Part shown: positions 22,911 through 31,691 of the stretch, piece after piece
Position numbering within the stretch: the stretch's first letter is position 1
How the letters are laid out: each line of letters opens with the position of its first letter
NCBI GenBank assembly: GCA_900109895.1
Contig: FOBR01000031.1
Location: 1 to 34,992 of the forward strand
DNA: 34,992 bases
Origin: a bacterium A37T11
GTDB taxonomy: Bacteria; Bacteroidota; Bacteroidia; Sphingobacteriales; Sphingobacteriaceae
Direction of reading: 5' to 3'
Program-made: the position numbers and the translations under genes
The notes under the pieces: generated by a model
What the model was told of the DNA's origin: nothing
The model's input: the letters and a program-made list of their open reading frames with translations, nothing else
The model's database searches: none

Positions 22911-25763
22911 ATGTTATCTGTTAATCACATTAAATTACTATATATCAGAATAATTATACTTATTACTTTAAGTTTATATTCACCATTGGTATTTTCGCAG
23001 CTTATTGACACTGACCAGAACCCTCCTGGTGTAAAATGGCGGCAAATTGAAACCGTAAATTTCAAACTGATCTATCCAAAAGAACTTCAAACAGAGGCTG
23101 AGCGAATGGCCAACACGTTAGAATATGTCATCGGAAAAATTAGTTATTCTCTCCACAAAAAGCCTCGTAAGCTTTCCATTATCCTTCAGAACCGTGGGGT
23201 TGAATCCAATGGTTTTGTCCAATTAGCTCCCCGCAAATCAGAGTTCTTCAGCACGCCTCCACAAAGCATGGACCCTCAGGATTGGCTGAACAGCCTGGCC
23301 CTGCATGAACCCCGGCACATTATACAAATGGACAAAATGTCAGTATATTTATCCGCGCCTTTTTTTGAGCAACTGGCCCTCGCCATCTTCGGAGTACCCC
23401 TCCCTCCATGGTTTTATGAGGGCGATGCCGTGATTACAGAAACCCTTTTGAGTAGTGCTGGCCGGGGCCGGATCCCCTCATTTGAAATGGCACTTCGCAC
23501 AAATTTGCTCAGCGGCCGGAGGTACGGTTACCAGAAGGATTTCTTCGGATCCCTAAAAAGTGTAACTCCCGGATACTATCCTCTCGGTTTTTTTATGACC
23601 ACTAAACTAAGACGGGATTATCCCATGGGGCACGACAGTTTGCTCAGCGCCGTGGCGCATCAGCCTTATTGGCCCTACAGTTTTAGCAAAAATCTGAAAG
23701 CCATTACCGGCTTTCGCACACGTGGCTGGCACTACCAGACCATGGATGAGCTTCGCCAAAAATGGCAGCAACAATATGCCTTGAACAAGCCCGATTCAAT
23801 ACCTATATTACCAGCCAATCCAAAGGGAAAAGTGATGGATTTACTATTGCCCCAACAGGCTCCGGATGGCCTGGTCTATGCTCTACATAAAAATTTAGTT
23901 AGTGTACCTGAGGTTGTCGTTATCTTTCCAGATGGACACTTACAAAAGGTGGTTGCGACAGGTGTACAATTGGCTCCCCATTTCTCGTATGGAGGTGGTA
24001 AGCTCACTTGGGATGAAATGCGCTACCACCAGCGGTTTTTTAAGGAGAATTACAGTGTGGTCAACTTATACGATTTGCGCCTTAAAAAGTACCGGCAACT
24101 GACTCATAAGACCCGTCTCTTTTCCCCTGCCCTGAATGCTGATGGCACCAAGATTGCCGCAGTAGAAGTAGGCTTGGATAACCGGATATCGGTGGTGCTG
24201 CTTGACACCAAAGGTAAGCTTCTGAAACGTTTTTCAGCTCCACCGAAACTGATGCTGCAAACCCCCGCTTTTAACGCGGCCAGCACAAAGCTGCTGTTGG
24301 TCGGAGTATCTCAGGACGGCGCATCACTGCTAGAGCTGGACGTGAATACCGGCGTTTATACAACTTATCTAAGCGGGCAAAAACAACAAATTGAACGACC
24401 GGTATATGCCGGAGATGACATTCTTTTTAAAGCGCATTATAACGGTATTGATAATCTGTACCGGATGAGCACCGGAACCAGGCAGATTGCCCAGGTCACC
24501 AATGCACCTTTTGGAGCCTTTAACCCTTCATATCGCAGCAACACGAACGAACTATATTTTAACAATTACCGCTTGGGAGGTTATGGCATCAGCCATCTGA
24601 ACCTATCAGGGGTAAAACCCCTGCCGATTGAAAAAATCAAAAACACCTTTACAAACTACACGGAGCCCCTGCTCAAACAGGAACTGCCCCCGGTAGCATT
24701 TGATAGCGTACCTCAGGTAATTTACCCTAGCAAGTCTTACCGCGATGTGCCACATATGATCAATTTTCACAGCCTGTCGGTAAACAACGGAGATTTCAGC
24801 TCCCTGGACAATTTCAAGCCCGGCATCCAATGGATTTCCGACAATTTACTGAACACTACTTCCGCGCAAATTGGGTGGAATTATGATCCGGATATACACA
24901 GCAGTTCCTATACCGCAAACCTCACCTATCAGCGTTTCTTGCCGAAGATCTCGCTATCCTATGCCAATCAGGGTGAGCTTAGCAGCGCCATCCTGCACAA
25001 GAACGACAAAATGCCAACATCTTTCCGTTGGAGGGAAAATGTAGCTTCTCTCAGTGTGGAAATCCCTTTTCGATTTTCTCAACTAAACCATGTTTATACC
25101 TTTGGTTTCAATGCGGCCACTTCTTATACCTCTCGTTATAACTTGAGTTTGCCAGAATTGGAGGGCCGCCTGGCCTCCACGATCAGTTTTCCCCTGGCCT
25201 ACCAAATCTACTTAAATCATAACCTGATGAGGAGCACCCGTGACCTCGCTCCGCGTTGGGGGCAGAACCTCACCCTCATCTACCGGATGGCTCCTTTTGA
25301 CAAGGGCATGAATGGCAATATGTCTTCCCTGCGTGCTACACTCTATTTTCCGGGTCTTTTCCCTAACCATTCATTCCAGGCCCGTTTTGGTTATCAGCGT
25401 AAATTCGGGATCTTTGGAGCCAACAACGATATCTTTAGGGTGAGTGGATATGATCAGCTAAAGGCCACCCGTCCTGACAACAGCCTTCTTTTCAGTTATC
25501 GCTTGCCCCTGGCCTATCCTGACTGGGGAATCGGAAACCTGGCGTACATCAAACGATTTTACGGGGGGTTCTTTGCCGATTTTGAGGACGTGAACAGCCA
25601 CCATCGTTTTTCACCGCGCACGTTTGGGGCGGAATTGCGTGCCAGCATGAACCTGATGCGATTTTACTTGCCCGATTTTGATGCGGGCATTAAACTGATC
25701 TATGTGAACGAAACTGCCCCAAACAAGATTATTTGGACGTATGGGGTGACGTATTCTTATTAG
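22911..25763 (+). CDS. Surface protein: HExxH protease, beta-propeller, C-terminal barrel
   Basis: A 950-residue protein with a signal peptide (hydrophobic IRIIILITLSLYS, cleavage near VFSQ). Residues 41-260 look like a gluzincin-type metallopeptidase with H132-E133-x-x-H136 (HEPRH) and a candidate third ligand E170 in PPWFYEG. From about 300 to 600 TolB/WD40-like strands repeat (SPALNADGTKIAAVE, PAFNAASTKLLLV, PSYRSNTNELYFNN). From about 620 to the end, alternating strands and a C-terminal aromatic residue (TYGVTYSY) suggest an outer-membrane barrel. I infer a surface-anchored protease; substrate unknown. An AT-rich region precedes it and a palindromic element follows it. It has no operon partners. 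Confidence 0.75.
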   Translation: MLSVNHIKLLYIRIIILITLSLYSPLVFSQLIDTDQNPPGVKWRQIETVNFKLIYPKELQTEAERMANTLEYVIGKISYSLHKKPRKLSIILQNRGVESNGFVQLAPRKSEFFSTPPQSMDPQDWLNSLALHEPRHIIQMDKMSVYLSAPFFEQLALAIFGVPLPPWFYEGDAVITETLLSSAGRGRIPSFEMALRTNLLSGRRYGYQKDFFGSLKSVTPGYYPLGFFMTTKLRRDYPMGHDSLLSAVAHQPYWPYSFSKNLKAITGFRTRGWHYQTMDELRQKWQQQYALNKPDSIPILPANPKGKVMDLLLPQQAPDGLVYALHKNLVSVPEVVVIFPDGHLQKVVATGVQLAPHFSYGGGKLTWDEMRYHQRFFKENYSVVNLYDLRLKKYRQLTHKTRLFSPALNADGTKIAAVEVGLDNRISVVLLDTKGKLLKRFSAPPKLMLQTPAFNAASTKLLLVGVSQDGASLLELDVNTGVYTTYLSGQKQQIERPVYAGDDILFKAHYNGIDNLYRMSTGTRQIAQVTNAPFGAFNPSYRSNTNELYFNNYRLGGYGISHLNLSGVKPLPIEKIKNTFTNYTEPLLKQELPPVAFDSVPQVIYPSKSYRDVPHMINFHSLSVNNGDFSSLDNFKPGIQWISDNLLNTTSAQIGWNYDPDIHSSSYTANLTYQRFLPKISLSYANQGELSSAILHKNDKMPTSFRWRENVASLSVEIPFRFSQLNHVYTFGFNAATSYTSRYNLSLPELEGRLASTISFPLAYQIYLNHNLMRSTRDLAPRWGQNLTLIYRMAPFDKGMNGNMSSLRATLYFPGLFPNHSFQARFGYQRKFGIFGANNDIFRVSGYDQLKATRPDNSLLFSYRLPLAYPDWGIGNLAYIKRFYGGFFADFEDVNSHHRFSPRTFGAELRASMNLMRFYLPDFDAGIKLIYVNETAPNKIIWTYGVTYSY

Positions 25764-25841
25764 CTTTCGAATTCTAGGCCACTCATGTGCCAAACAAATT
25801 ATATGTATGATTAAAACTATAATTTCAAGTCTCCATCTATT

Positions 25842-25941
25842 AAAAATCCAGCTGGCCCAGCAGCAGCATCGGGAAAATTGCGGAGAGAGACCGAGGCTCA
25901 CGAAGCGGTTTTCCCGGCTGCAAGGAGCCAGCCGGATTTTT
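25842..25941. repeat. 100-base palindromic repeat element (copy 1)
   Basis: A long imperfect inverted repeat. The outer arms are AAAAATCCAGCTGGC and GCCAGCCGGATTTTT; the inner arms are CGGGAAAATTGC and GCGGTTTTCCCG. It starts 79 bases after the stop of the protease gene. The 3' GGATTTTTT makes it usable as a terminator on the plus strand. A half copy follows at 25961. Confidence 0.6.
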
Positions 25942-25960
25942 TATATCTAAGCAACTTATT

Positions 25961-26007
25961 AAAAATCCAGCTAGCTGGCCCAGCAGCATCGGGAAAATAG
26001 CGGAGGG
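25961..26007. repeat. Half copy of the palindromic repeat element
   Basis: It repeats the left half of copy 1 (AAAAATCCAGCT, GGCCCAGCAG and CATCGGGAAAATAGCGGAGG) with an AGCT insertion and one CAG less. The right half is missing. 26008-26113 holds nothing else I can identify. Confidence 0.6.
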
Positions 26008-26113
26008 GCACGTATTCGTTTAAATTAAACAAAATTTTGCAATAGTTGTTAAACAAGCATTCGTTCCTTTAAATAGGAATGTTTAAACTTGTATGTCAAT
26101 TCAACTATAAGTA

Positions 26114-26410
26114 ATGAAAGTTAAAACTATATTCATTGTTATCATCGCGGTATTGGTGACCATCATCTTAATGAAAAATACAGATGAGGTTAATTTTTGG
26201 TTGTTCGGAGACACCAGTGTACCTAAACTGGCCGTATTGGCTACGATGTTCCTGTTGGGCCTGATTGTTGGTTTTATTCTTGGCCGGCCACGTAAAAAAA
26301 CCAATACAACGACTGTGACCCCTCCTGTTATTTCCACACCGCCGCTTGAAATTAATCGGCCTGATCATCCAAGCCGTTTGAGCCCAGAAGATGAGGACTA
26401 CATTAAATAG
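26114..26410 (+). CDS. LapA-like small membrane protein
   Basis: A 98-residue protein with two hydrophobic helices (about 6-22 and 39-57), separated by TDEVNFWLFGDTSVP and followed by a basic GRPRKK and an acidic C-terminal tail. This matches LapA/DUF1049-type proteins, in which a conserved N..V.....F..... stretch links the two helices. LapA in Proteobacteria works with LapB in LPS assembly control; the role in Bacteroidota is unknown. It lies just upstream of the helicase gene, 71 bases away. Confidence 0.65.
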   Translation: MKVKTIFIVIIAVLVTIILMKNTDEVNFWLFGDTSVPKLAVLATMFLLGLIVGFILGRPRKKTNTTTVTPPVISTPPLEINRPDHPSRLSPEDEDYIK

Positions 26411-26481
26411 CTATTTTCTTTAAGTCATCCAAAATTCCTTATCTTAGCGGCACTTTCAGGAAGCATATATTAGAATAAATT

Positions 26482-28755
26482 TTGGATTATTTACAAGGAC
26501 TAAACCCCTCACAGCGCGCAGCAGTAGAACAAACCGAAGGGCCGGTAATGATCGTAGCAGGAGCCGGATCGGGAAAAACAAGGGTCATCACCTACCGGGT
26601 AGCACATCTTATCCATAAAAAGGTAGACCCTTTCAACATCTTGGTGCTAACTTTTACCAATAAGGCGGCCAAAGAAATGCGTGAGCGTATTATGCACGTT
26701 GTCGGCCCCGAAGCCAAGAACATTTGGATGGGTACCTTTCACTCCGTATTCGCTAAAATACTTCGGGTTGAAGCCCATTTTATTGGATACCCTAATAACT
26801 TTACCATATACGATACAGATGATAGCAAGAGCTTGCTCAGGGCTATCCTCAAGGAAATGCAGCTGGACGATAAATTGTACAATGCCAATTTTGTGTACAA
26901 CCGCATCTCCTCTGCTAAAAATAACCTGGTCTCCCCGGCTGAGTATGCCAGCAACCAGCAGATCCAGGCCGATGACATTTCCTCTGGTCGTGGCCAGTTG
27001 GGGCAGATCTACCAAACGTATGCCCAGCGCTGTTACAAAGCGGGGGCCATGGATTTCGATGACCTACTGTATAAAACCAATGTCTTGCTCAAAGATTACC
27101 CTGAGGTGCTGTACAAATACCAAAATAAGTTTAAGTACCTCATGGTGGATGAGTATCAGGATACCAACTTTTCTCAATACCTCATCGTTAAAAAACTGGC
27201 GGCCATCAATGAAAATATTTGCGTGGTAGGCGACGATGCCCAGAGCATCTATGCCTTTCGCGGGGCAAACATCCAGAACATCCTCAATTTTGAAAAGGAC
27301 TACCCCGACCTGCAGGTGTTCAAACTGGAACAGAACTACCGTTCAACCCAAAACATTGTGAATGCCGCCAACAGCATTATCGCTAATAATAAAAACCAGC
27401 TGCAGAAAAACGTCTTTTCCGAGAATCAGGTCGGCGAAAAAATAAAGGTTATGCGGGCCTTTAGTGACAATGAAGAAGGCAAAATCGTAGCAGAAGCCAT
27501 CGCACAGGAACGGTCAGTACACGGGCTGCGTTATCGCGATTTTGCGATCCTTTATCGTACCAATGCTCAGTCAAGGGCCATGGAAGAAGCGTTGCGTAAA
27601 ACCAATGTGCCTTACAAGATTTACGGTGGCACCTCGTTCTATCAACGGAAAGAAATTAAAGACCTGCTGGCATATTTTCGGTTAACATTTAATCCGAATG
27701 ATGAAGAAGCACTAAAACGTGTCATCAATTATCCCCGCAGGGGTATAGGAGATACCAGCGTAGAGCGTATAATCATTGCCGCAGACCAGCATCAAACCAC
27801 TTTATGGGAGGTAGTGACCAATGCCTCGAAATACCTGGACGGACGCAGTGCTGGTGCCGTTAGTGTGTTTGGCACCATGATGCAAAGTTTCCAGGTAGAG
27901 GCAAAGAACCACAGTGCCTATGACACCGCCCTACAAATTGCCCGCCATTCAGGATTGCTTAAAGAACTTTATGACGATAAGTCGATCGAAGGCCTGAGCC
28001 GCTACGAAAACATCCAGGAACTGATGAATGGGATCAAGGAATTTAGTGAACGGGAAGATATTGAAGAAAAAGGGCTGGACGTCTTTATGCAGGATGTAGC
28101 GTTATTGACCAATGACGATAACGATAAAGATCCGAACGCTGACACCGTTTCGCTCATGACCATCCACTCCAGCAAGGGGCTTGAGTTCCCGCAGGTTTTT
28201 ATTGTGGGATTGGAAGAAAACCTCTTCCCCTCGCAGCTGTCGTTGAACTCCCGCACAGATCTGGAAGAAGAACGTCGGTTGTTCTATGTGGCCGTAACCC
28301 GCGCCATGGACAAGCTATCTTTATCCTATGCGACCTCACGCTACCGGTGGGGTACGCTGAACAATTGCGAGCCCAGCCGTTTTTTGGATGAACTGGACCC
28401 CTCCTACCTTCACTTGGACTTTAAACCACGACCCGTACTGGGAGCCAGCAATGATTTTGAAAGCGAGCGCAGCGCCTGGCAACAAAAAGACGTCTTTACG
28501 GCACCAAAACCCAAAGTTGCACCTAAAACAACTGCCATTTTGCCCAAAGCACACGTGCCAACGGCAGGGTTTGTCCCTTCAGACACCTCTAATTTACAGG
28601 TTGGCATGGAAGTTGAGCATGAGCGATTTGGATTTGGCAAGGTCATCACCCTGGAAGGCAATAAACCTGACATTAAAGCAATAATTTTTTTCAAAGAATT
28701 AGGACAGAAACAATTGTTGCTTAAATTTGCAAAACTTAGAATCGTTGAGTCATAG
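26482..28755 (+). CDS. UvrD/PcrA-family SF1 DNA helicase
   Basis: A 757-residue 3'-5' helicase of DNA repair and replication. Seen: Q motif (LNPSQRAAVE), Walker A GAGSGKT at 27-33, DEYQDT, VGDDAQSIYAFRGA, QNYRSTQNI, VSLMTIHSSKGLEF and YVAVTRAM. A C-terminal Tudor-like domain (LQVGMEVEHERFGFGKVI) is typical of PcrA/UvrD. The likely start is TTG (26482), because a stop lies two codons before it and no ATG precedes the first motif. TTG could limit translation. It precedes DUF4290 and murA. Confidence 0.95.
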   Translation: MDYLQGLNPSQRAAVEQTEGPVMIVAGAGSGKTRVITYRVAHLIHKKVDPFNILVLTFTNKAAKEMRERIMHVVGPEAKNIWMGTFHSVFAKILRVEAHFIGYPNNFTIYDTDDSKSLLRAILKEMQLDDKLYNANFVYNRISSAKNNLVSPAEYASNQQIQADDISSGRGQLGQIYQTYAQRCYKAGAMDFDDLLYKTNVLLKDYPEVLYKYQNKFKYLMVDEYQDTNFSQYLIVKKLAAINENICVVGDDAQSIYAFRGANIQNILNFEKDYPDLQVFKLEQNYRSTQNIVNAANSIIANNKNQLQKNVFSENQVGEKIKVMRAFSDNEEGKIVAEAIAQERSVHGLRYRDFAILYRTNAQSRAMEEALRKTNVPYKIYGGTSFYQRKEIKDLLAYFRLTFNPNDEEALKRVINYPRRGIGDTSVERIIIAADQHQTTLWEVVTNASKYLDGRSAGAVSVFGTMMQSFQVEAKNHSAYDTALQIARHSGLLKELYDDKSIEGLSRYENIQELMNGIKEFSEREDIEEKGLDVFMQDVALLTNDDNDKDPNADTVSLMTIHSSKGLEFPQVFIVGLEENLFPSQLSLNSRTDLEEERRLFYVAVTRAMDKLSLSYATSRYRWGTLNNCEPSRFLDELDPSYLHLDFKPRPVLGASNDFESERSAWQQKDVFTAPKPKVAPKTTAILPKAHVPTAGFVPSDTSNLQVGMEVEHERFGFGKVITLEGNKPDIKAIIFFKELGQKQLLLKFAKLRIVES

Positions 28756-28790
28756 GAAAAGACCGAAAACCCGACTAAACACTACAGCAT

Positions 28791-29522
28791 ATGAATTTTG
28801 ACTACAATAGTACCCGCCCGCACCTCATCCTGTCAGAATATGGCCGGAACGTACAAAACATGGTAGATTACATCTGTACCCTGCCTACGCTGGAAGAGCG
28901 CAATGCACACGCACAGGTTGTGATTGACCTGATGGGTTTTTTAAACCCCCATTTGCGTGATGTCTCCGATTTTAAACATAAGCTTTGGGATCACCTGCAC
29001 ATCATTTCTAATTTTAAGATCGATGTAGACTCCCCCTATCCCATCCCCAATCCGGAAATGATCCATGCCAAACCCCAAACAGTGCCTTATCCACAACACC
29101 GCATTCGGTTTAAACACTATGGGCACATTGTGGAAGATATGATCAAAAAAGCCAAAGAAAATCCAGAATCTGAACGCAAACAACAGATGACCTATGCCAT
29201 TGCCAATTTCATGAAGATGGCCTACGTAACCTGGAACAAAGATTCTGTAGCCGATGAAACGATCATTACAGACCTTAAAGAACTTTCAAATGGCGAACTG
29301 CACTTGGACGAAGGCGTTAGCCTGACCCGATTGGAATTTAAAACCCCGCCCCCGGGTGTGCGTAGTAAACCGGTTTTGGCAAATGCACAAAAAGTACAAC
29401 CCCACGGGATGAAAAGCCGGAATAATGGTGGTGGTGGCGGTTACGGCGGTGGCGGTGGATTTGGCGGCGCAAGTGGTGGCAAAAATCGAAAACGTACGAC
29501 CAGCAATTTTAAAAAGCGCTAA
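28791..29522 (+). CDS. DUF4290 protein with glycine-rich tail
   Basis: This 243-residue protein is of the Bacteroidota-specific family DUF4290, without known function. The body (about 1-205) is mostly helical; YNSTRPHLILSEYGRNVQNM and PYPQHRIRFKHYGHIVEDMI are typical. The last 35 residues form a low-complexity tail (GGGGGYGGGGGFGGASGG, then basic KNRKRTTSNFKKR). Such a tail often marks RNA or nucleic-acid contact, but this is inference. It ends 7 bases before murA and both may be in one operon with the helicase. Cytoplasmic. Confidence 0.85.
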   Translation: MNFDYNSTRPHLILSEYGRNVQNMVDYICTLPTLEERNAHAQVVIDLMGFLNPHLRDVSDFKHKLWDHLHIISNFKIDVDSPYPIPNPEMIHAKPQTVPYPQHRIRFKHYGHIVEDMIKKAKENPESERKQQMTYAIANFMKMAYVTWNKDSVADETIITDLKELSNGELHLDEGVSLTRLEFKTPPPGVRSKPVLANAQKVQPHGMKSRNNGGGGGYGGGGGFGGASGGKNRKRTTSNFKKR

Positions 29523-29529
29523 TCGCTGA

Positions 29530-30846
29530 ATGAACGCATTTGAAATTATTGGCGGAAAATCCCTAAAGGGTGACATCATTCCCCAAGGTGCAAAAAATGA
29601 AGCGTTGCAGATACTATCTGCGGTATTGCTTACCGAAGAAAAAATAACCGTTAGCAATATTCCTGACATCAAAGACGTCAATAAGCTGATCGAACTGTTG
29701 AAGGACTTAGGCGTTACGGTTGAACGCCTGTCGCCCGATACCTATGCCTTTCAGGCAAGCCATATTGATACTGGCTATTTCCAGTCAGATGCTTTTAAGA
29801 CCAAAGGCGGCGGATTGCGCGGATCCATCATGATCGTAGGGCCTTTGCTCGCGCGGTTCGGTAAAGCGGCCATACCTAAACCGGGTGGTGATAAAATTGG
29901 GCGGCGCAGGTTGGATACCCACTTTCTGGGTTTTGAGAAGCTGGGGGCCAAATTCCATTATGATGCCGACAAGAGTTTTTTTCAAGTGGATGCCAGCAAC
30001 CTGCAGGGCACCTACATGCTGCTGGATGAAGCTTCCGTTACAGGCACTGCGAATATTGTCATGGCGGCTGTGCTGGCTAAAGGCACAACCACCATTTACA
30101 ATGCCGCTTGCGAACCGTACTTGCAACAACTTTGCAAAATGCTTAACCGCATGGGTGCACGCATCACGGGTATCGGCTCCAACCTGCTGACCATTGAAGG
30201 CGTGGAAAGTTTGGGTGGCACAGAGCATCGCTTATTGCCGGATATGATCGAGGTAGGTTCGTTTATGGGAATGGCCGCCATGACCGGTTCTGAGATCACG
30301 ATTAAAGATGTGCACTACGAGGAACTCGGCATCATACCTTCCGTTTTTGCCCGCCTCGGCATTCAATTTGAACGGCGAAACGATGACATTTACATACCGG
30401 CACAGGATTCTTATGAAATTGATACCTTTATTGACGGTTCTATTCTGACCATTGCCGACTCACCCTGGCCCGGTTTTACACCCGACCTCATCAGCATCAT
30501 CTTAGTAGTGGCCACACAAGCCCGCGGGAATGTGCTGATCCATCAAAAAATGTTTGAGAGCCGGCTCTTTTTTGTCGACAAGCTGATCGATATGGGTGCA
30601 CAGATCATTTTATCGGATCCGCACCGCGCCGTTGTGATGGGTCTGAATAAAAGCGTTAAGCTTAGGGGCATTGAAATGACCTCTCCAGATATACGGGCGG
30701 GTGTCGCTTTGCTGATTGCCGCTCTCTCAGCCCAGGGAAAATCAACTATCTATAATATTGAACAGATTGAACGTGGATATCAGCATATTGAAACCAGATT
30801 AAACGCGCTTGGTGCGGATATTAAACGGGTTGAGGCGACTTTTTAG
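29530..30846 (+). CDS. murA: UDP-N-acetylglucosamine 1-carboxyvinyltransferase MurA (Asp type)
   Basis: A 438-residue enzyme of peptidoglycan synthesis that transfers enolpyruvate from PEP to UDP-GlcNAc. The PQGAKNEALQ start with K22-N23 is typical. In the loop that carries the catalytic Cys in E. coli (C115), the sequence is KPGGDKIGRRRLDTH, so D121 takes the place of Cys. Such enzymes are active and resist fosfomycin in other bacteria. Other markers are GTANIVMAAVLA, PDMIEVGSFM, PWPGFTPDL and SPDIRAGVALLIAALSAQG. It follows DUF4290 by 7 bases and is terminated by a strong hairpin. Confidence 0.96.
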   Translation: MNAFEIIGGKSLKGDIIPQGAKNEALQILSAVLLTEEKITVSNIPDIKDVNKLIELLKDLGVTVERLSPDTYAFQASHIDTGYFQSDAFKTKGGGLRGSIMIVGPLLARFGKAAIPKPGGDKIGRRRLDTHFLGFEKLGAKFHYDADKSFFQVDASNLQGTYMLLDEASVTGTANIVMAAVLAKGTTTIYNAACEPYLQQLCKMLNRMGARITGIGSNLLTIEGVESLGGTEHRLLPDMIEVGSFMGMAAMTGSEITIKDVHYEELGIIPSVFARLGIQFERRNDDIYIPAQDSYEIDTFIDGSILTIADSPWPGFTPDLISIILVVATQARGNVLIHQKMFESRLFFVDKLIDMGAQIILSDPHRAVVMGLNKSVKLRGIEMTSPDIRAGVALLIAALSAQGKSTIYNIEQIERGYQHIETRLNALGADIKRVEATF

Positions 30847-30914
30847 ATGGTGAATTATAGATGATGGATGAGTCTCGGATAGTAAAACTATTTAGGCATT
30901 TTTAATAATAAAAG

Positions 30915-30947
30915 AGCCTGGAGCAATAGATTGTTCCAGGCTTTTTT
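30915..30947. terminator. Bidirectional rho-independent terminator, murA/ssb
   Basis: AGCCTGGAgCAAT and ATTGttCCAGGCT form a stem of about 11 bp, followed by six T on the plus strand. On the minus strand a CTTTTATTATT follows. It lies between the convergent murA and ssb genes and serves both. Confidence 0.85.
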
Positions 30948-30952
30948 GTTTT

Positions 30953-31306
30953 TCATAATGAAGCAGCGTTTTCCTTGCGGTTGAACTGCTTCACTTCATT
31001 AACCACCACTTCGGTGACGTACCGCAGGACTCCTTCTTTGTCGGTATAGCTACGGCTTACCAACCGCCCTTCAATGGAGACTTCTGAACCTTTGGCCAGG
31101 CTCTCCTCGGCGAAGATTGCCAACCTACCCCAAAATACCAGGTTGTGCCATTGGGTATCGGTTACCCATTCACCCCCGTGATTCTTGTAAATTTCATTCG
31201 TGGCGATGGATACCCGGGCAACACTTTTGCCTTCACCAAATTTTTTGACCTCCGGATCATTACCTAAAAACCCGGTTAAACGTACACTGTTTCTTAAAGT
31301 GCTCAT
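30953..31306 (-). CDS. ssb: Single-stranded DNA-binding protein
   Basis: An SSB of 117 residues with the OB-fold pattern NSVRLTGFLGNDPEV, VARVSIATNEIY, WHNLVFWGRLAIFAEESLAKG and VSIEGRLVSRSYTDKEG. It covers the OB domain only and ends ...NRKENAASL, so it lacks the flexible linker and the acidic DDxPF tip with which bacterial SSB recruits repair and replication proteins. It may be a second SSB beside a full-length copy elsewhere. A weak -7-like TACTTTTT precedes it. Its promoter region shares the palindromes at 31450-31486 with the yceI-like gene. Confidence 0.92.
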   Translation of the reverse strand: MSTLRNSVRLTGFLGNDPEVKKFGEGKSVARVSIATNEIYKNHGGEWVTDTQWHNLVFWGRLAIFAEESLAKGSEVSIEGRLVSRSYTDKEGVLRYVTEVVVNEVKQFNRKENAASL

Positions 31307-31449
31307 GATACTTAAAATTAAAAAGTAAAAATTTAAAAAGATGAAAGCCTATAACGTACAAGCTTACTACTATAAAGAACGATGGCGGTGCCTTCCCTGA
31401 CCGACAGGACAAAATTGAGCAACCCTAAAAATATTAGCCGTATGTTAAT

Positions 31450-31486
31450 CGGATATAAACGTTTTATCCGTATATATCCGGATATA
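31450..31486. promoter_or_regulatory. Cluster of CGGATA palindromes between ssb and yceI-like gene
   Basis: CGGATA and TATCCG form an inverted pair at 31450-31470. Directly after it TATATCCGGATATA (31473-31486) is a perfect 14-base palindrome. These are candidate binding sites for a dimeric regulator. The rest of 31307-31691 shows only the -7 box listed below. Confidence 0.4.
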
Positions 31487-31648
31487 ATCGGCTACATTCA
31501 ATATTCTTTCCCTAAAGGAAGGTAAATTCGTATCTTAAAATTAATCTTCTTCAATATAATAATGAGTAAGAGTGCGTTTCATTCTTACACAGTTTGTCAG
31601 AAAATTATTTAATTTCGTTCTAAATAAAATTGTATAAAAATCATTTAC

Positions 31649-31656
31649 TATGTTTG
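31649..31656 (+). promoter_or_regulatory. -7 box of the yceI-like gene
   Basis: TATGTTTG matches TAnnTTTG and ends 35 bases before the ATG at 31692. The ATG of the longer frame (31650) lies inside the box. Confidence 0.5.
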
Positions 31657-31691
31657 CAGGAATTAAATGTTTAACCATATATTTCAAAAAC

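Noticed and set aside
29400-29500. GGT/GGC-rich stretch as a possible structural DNA repeat
   Set aside because: It is simply the coding sequence of the glycine-rich tail of the DUF4290 protein.
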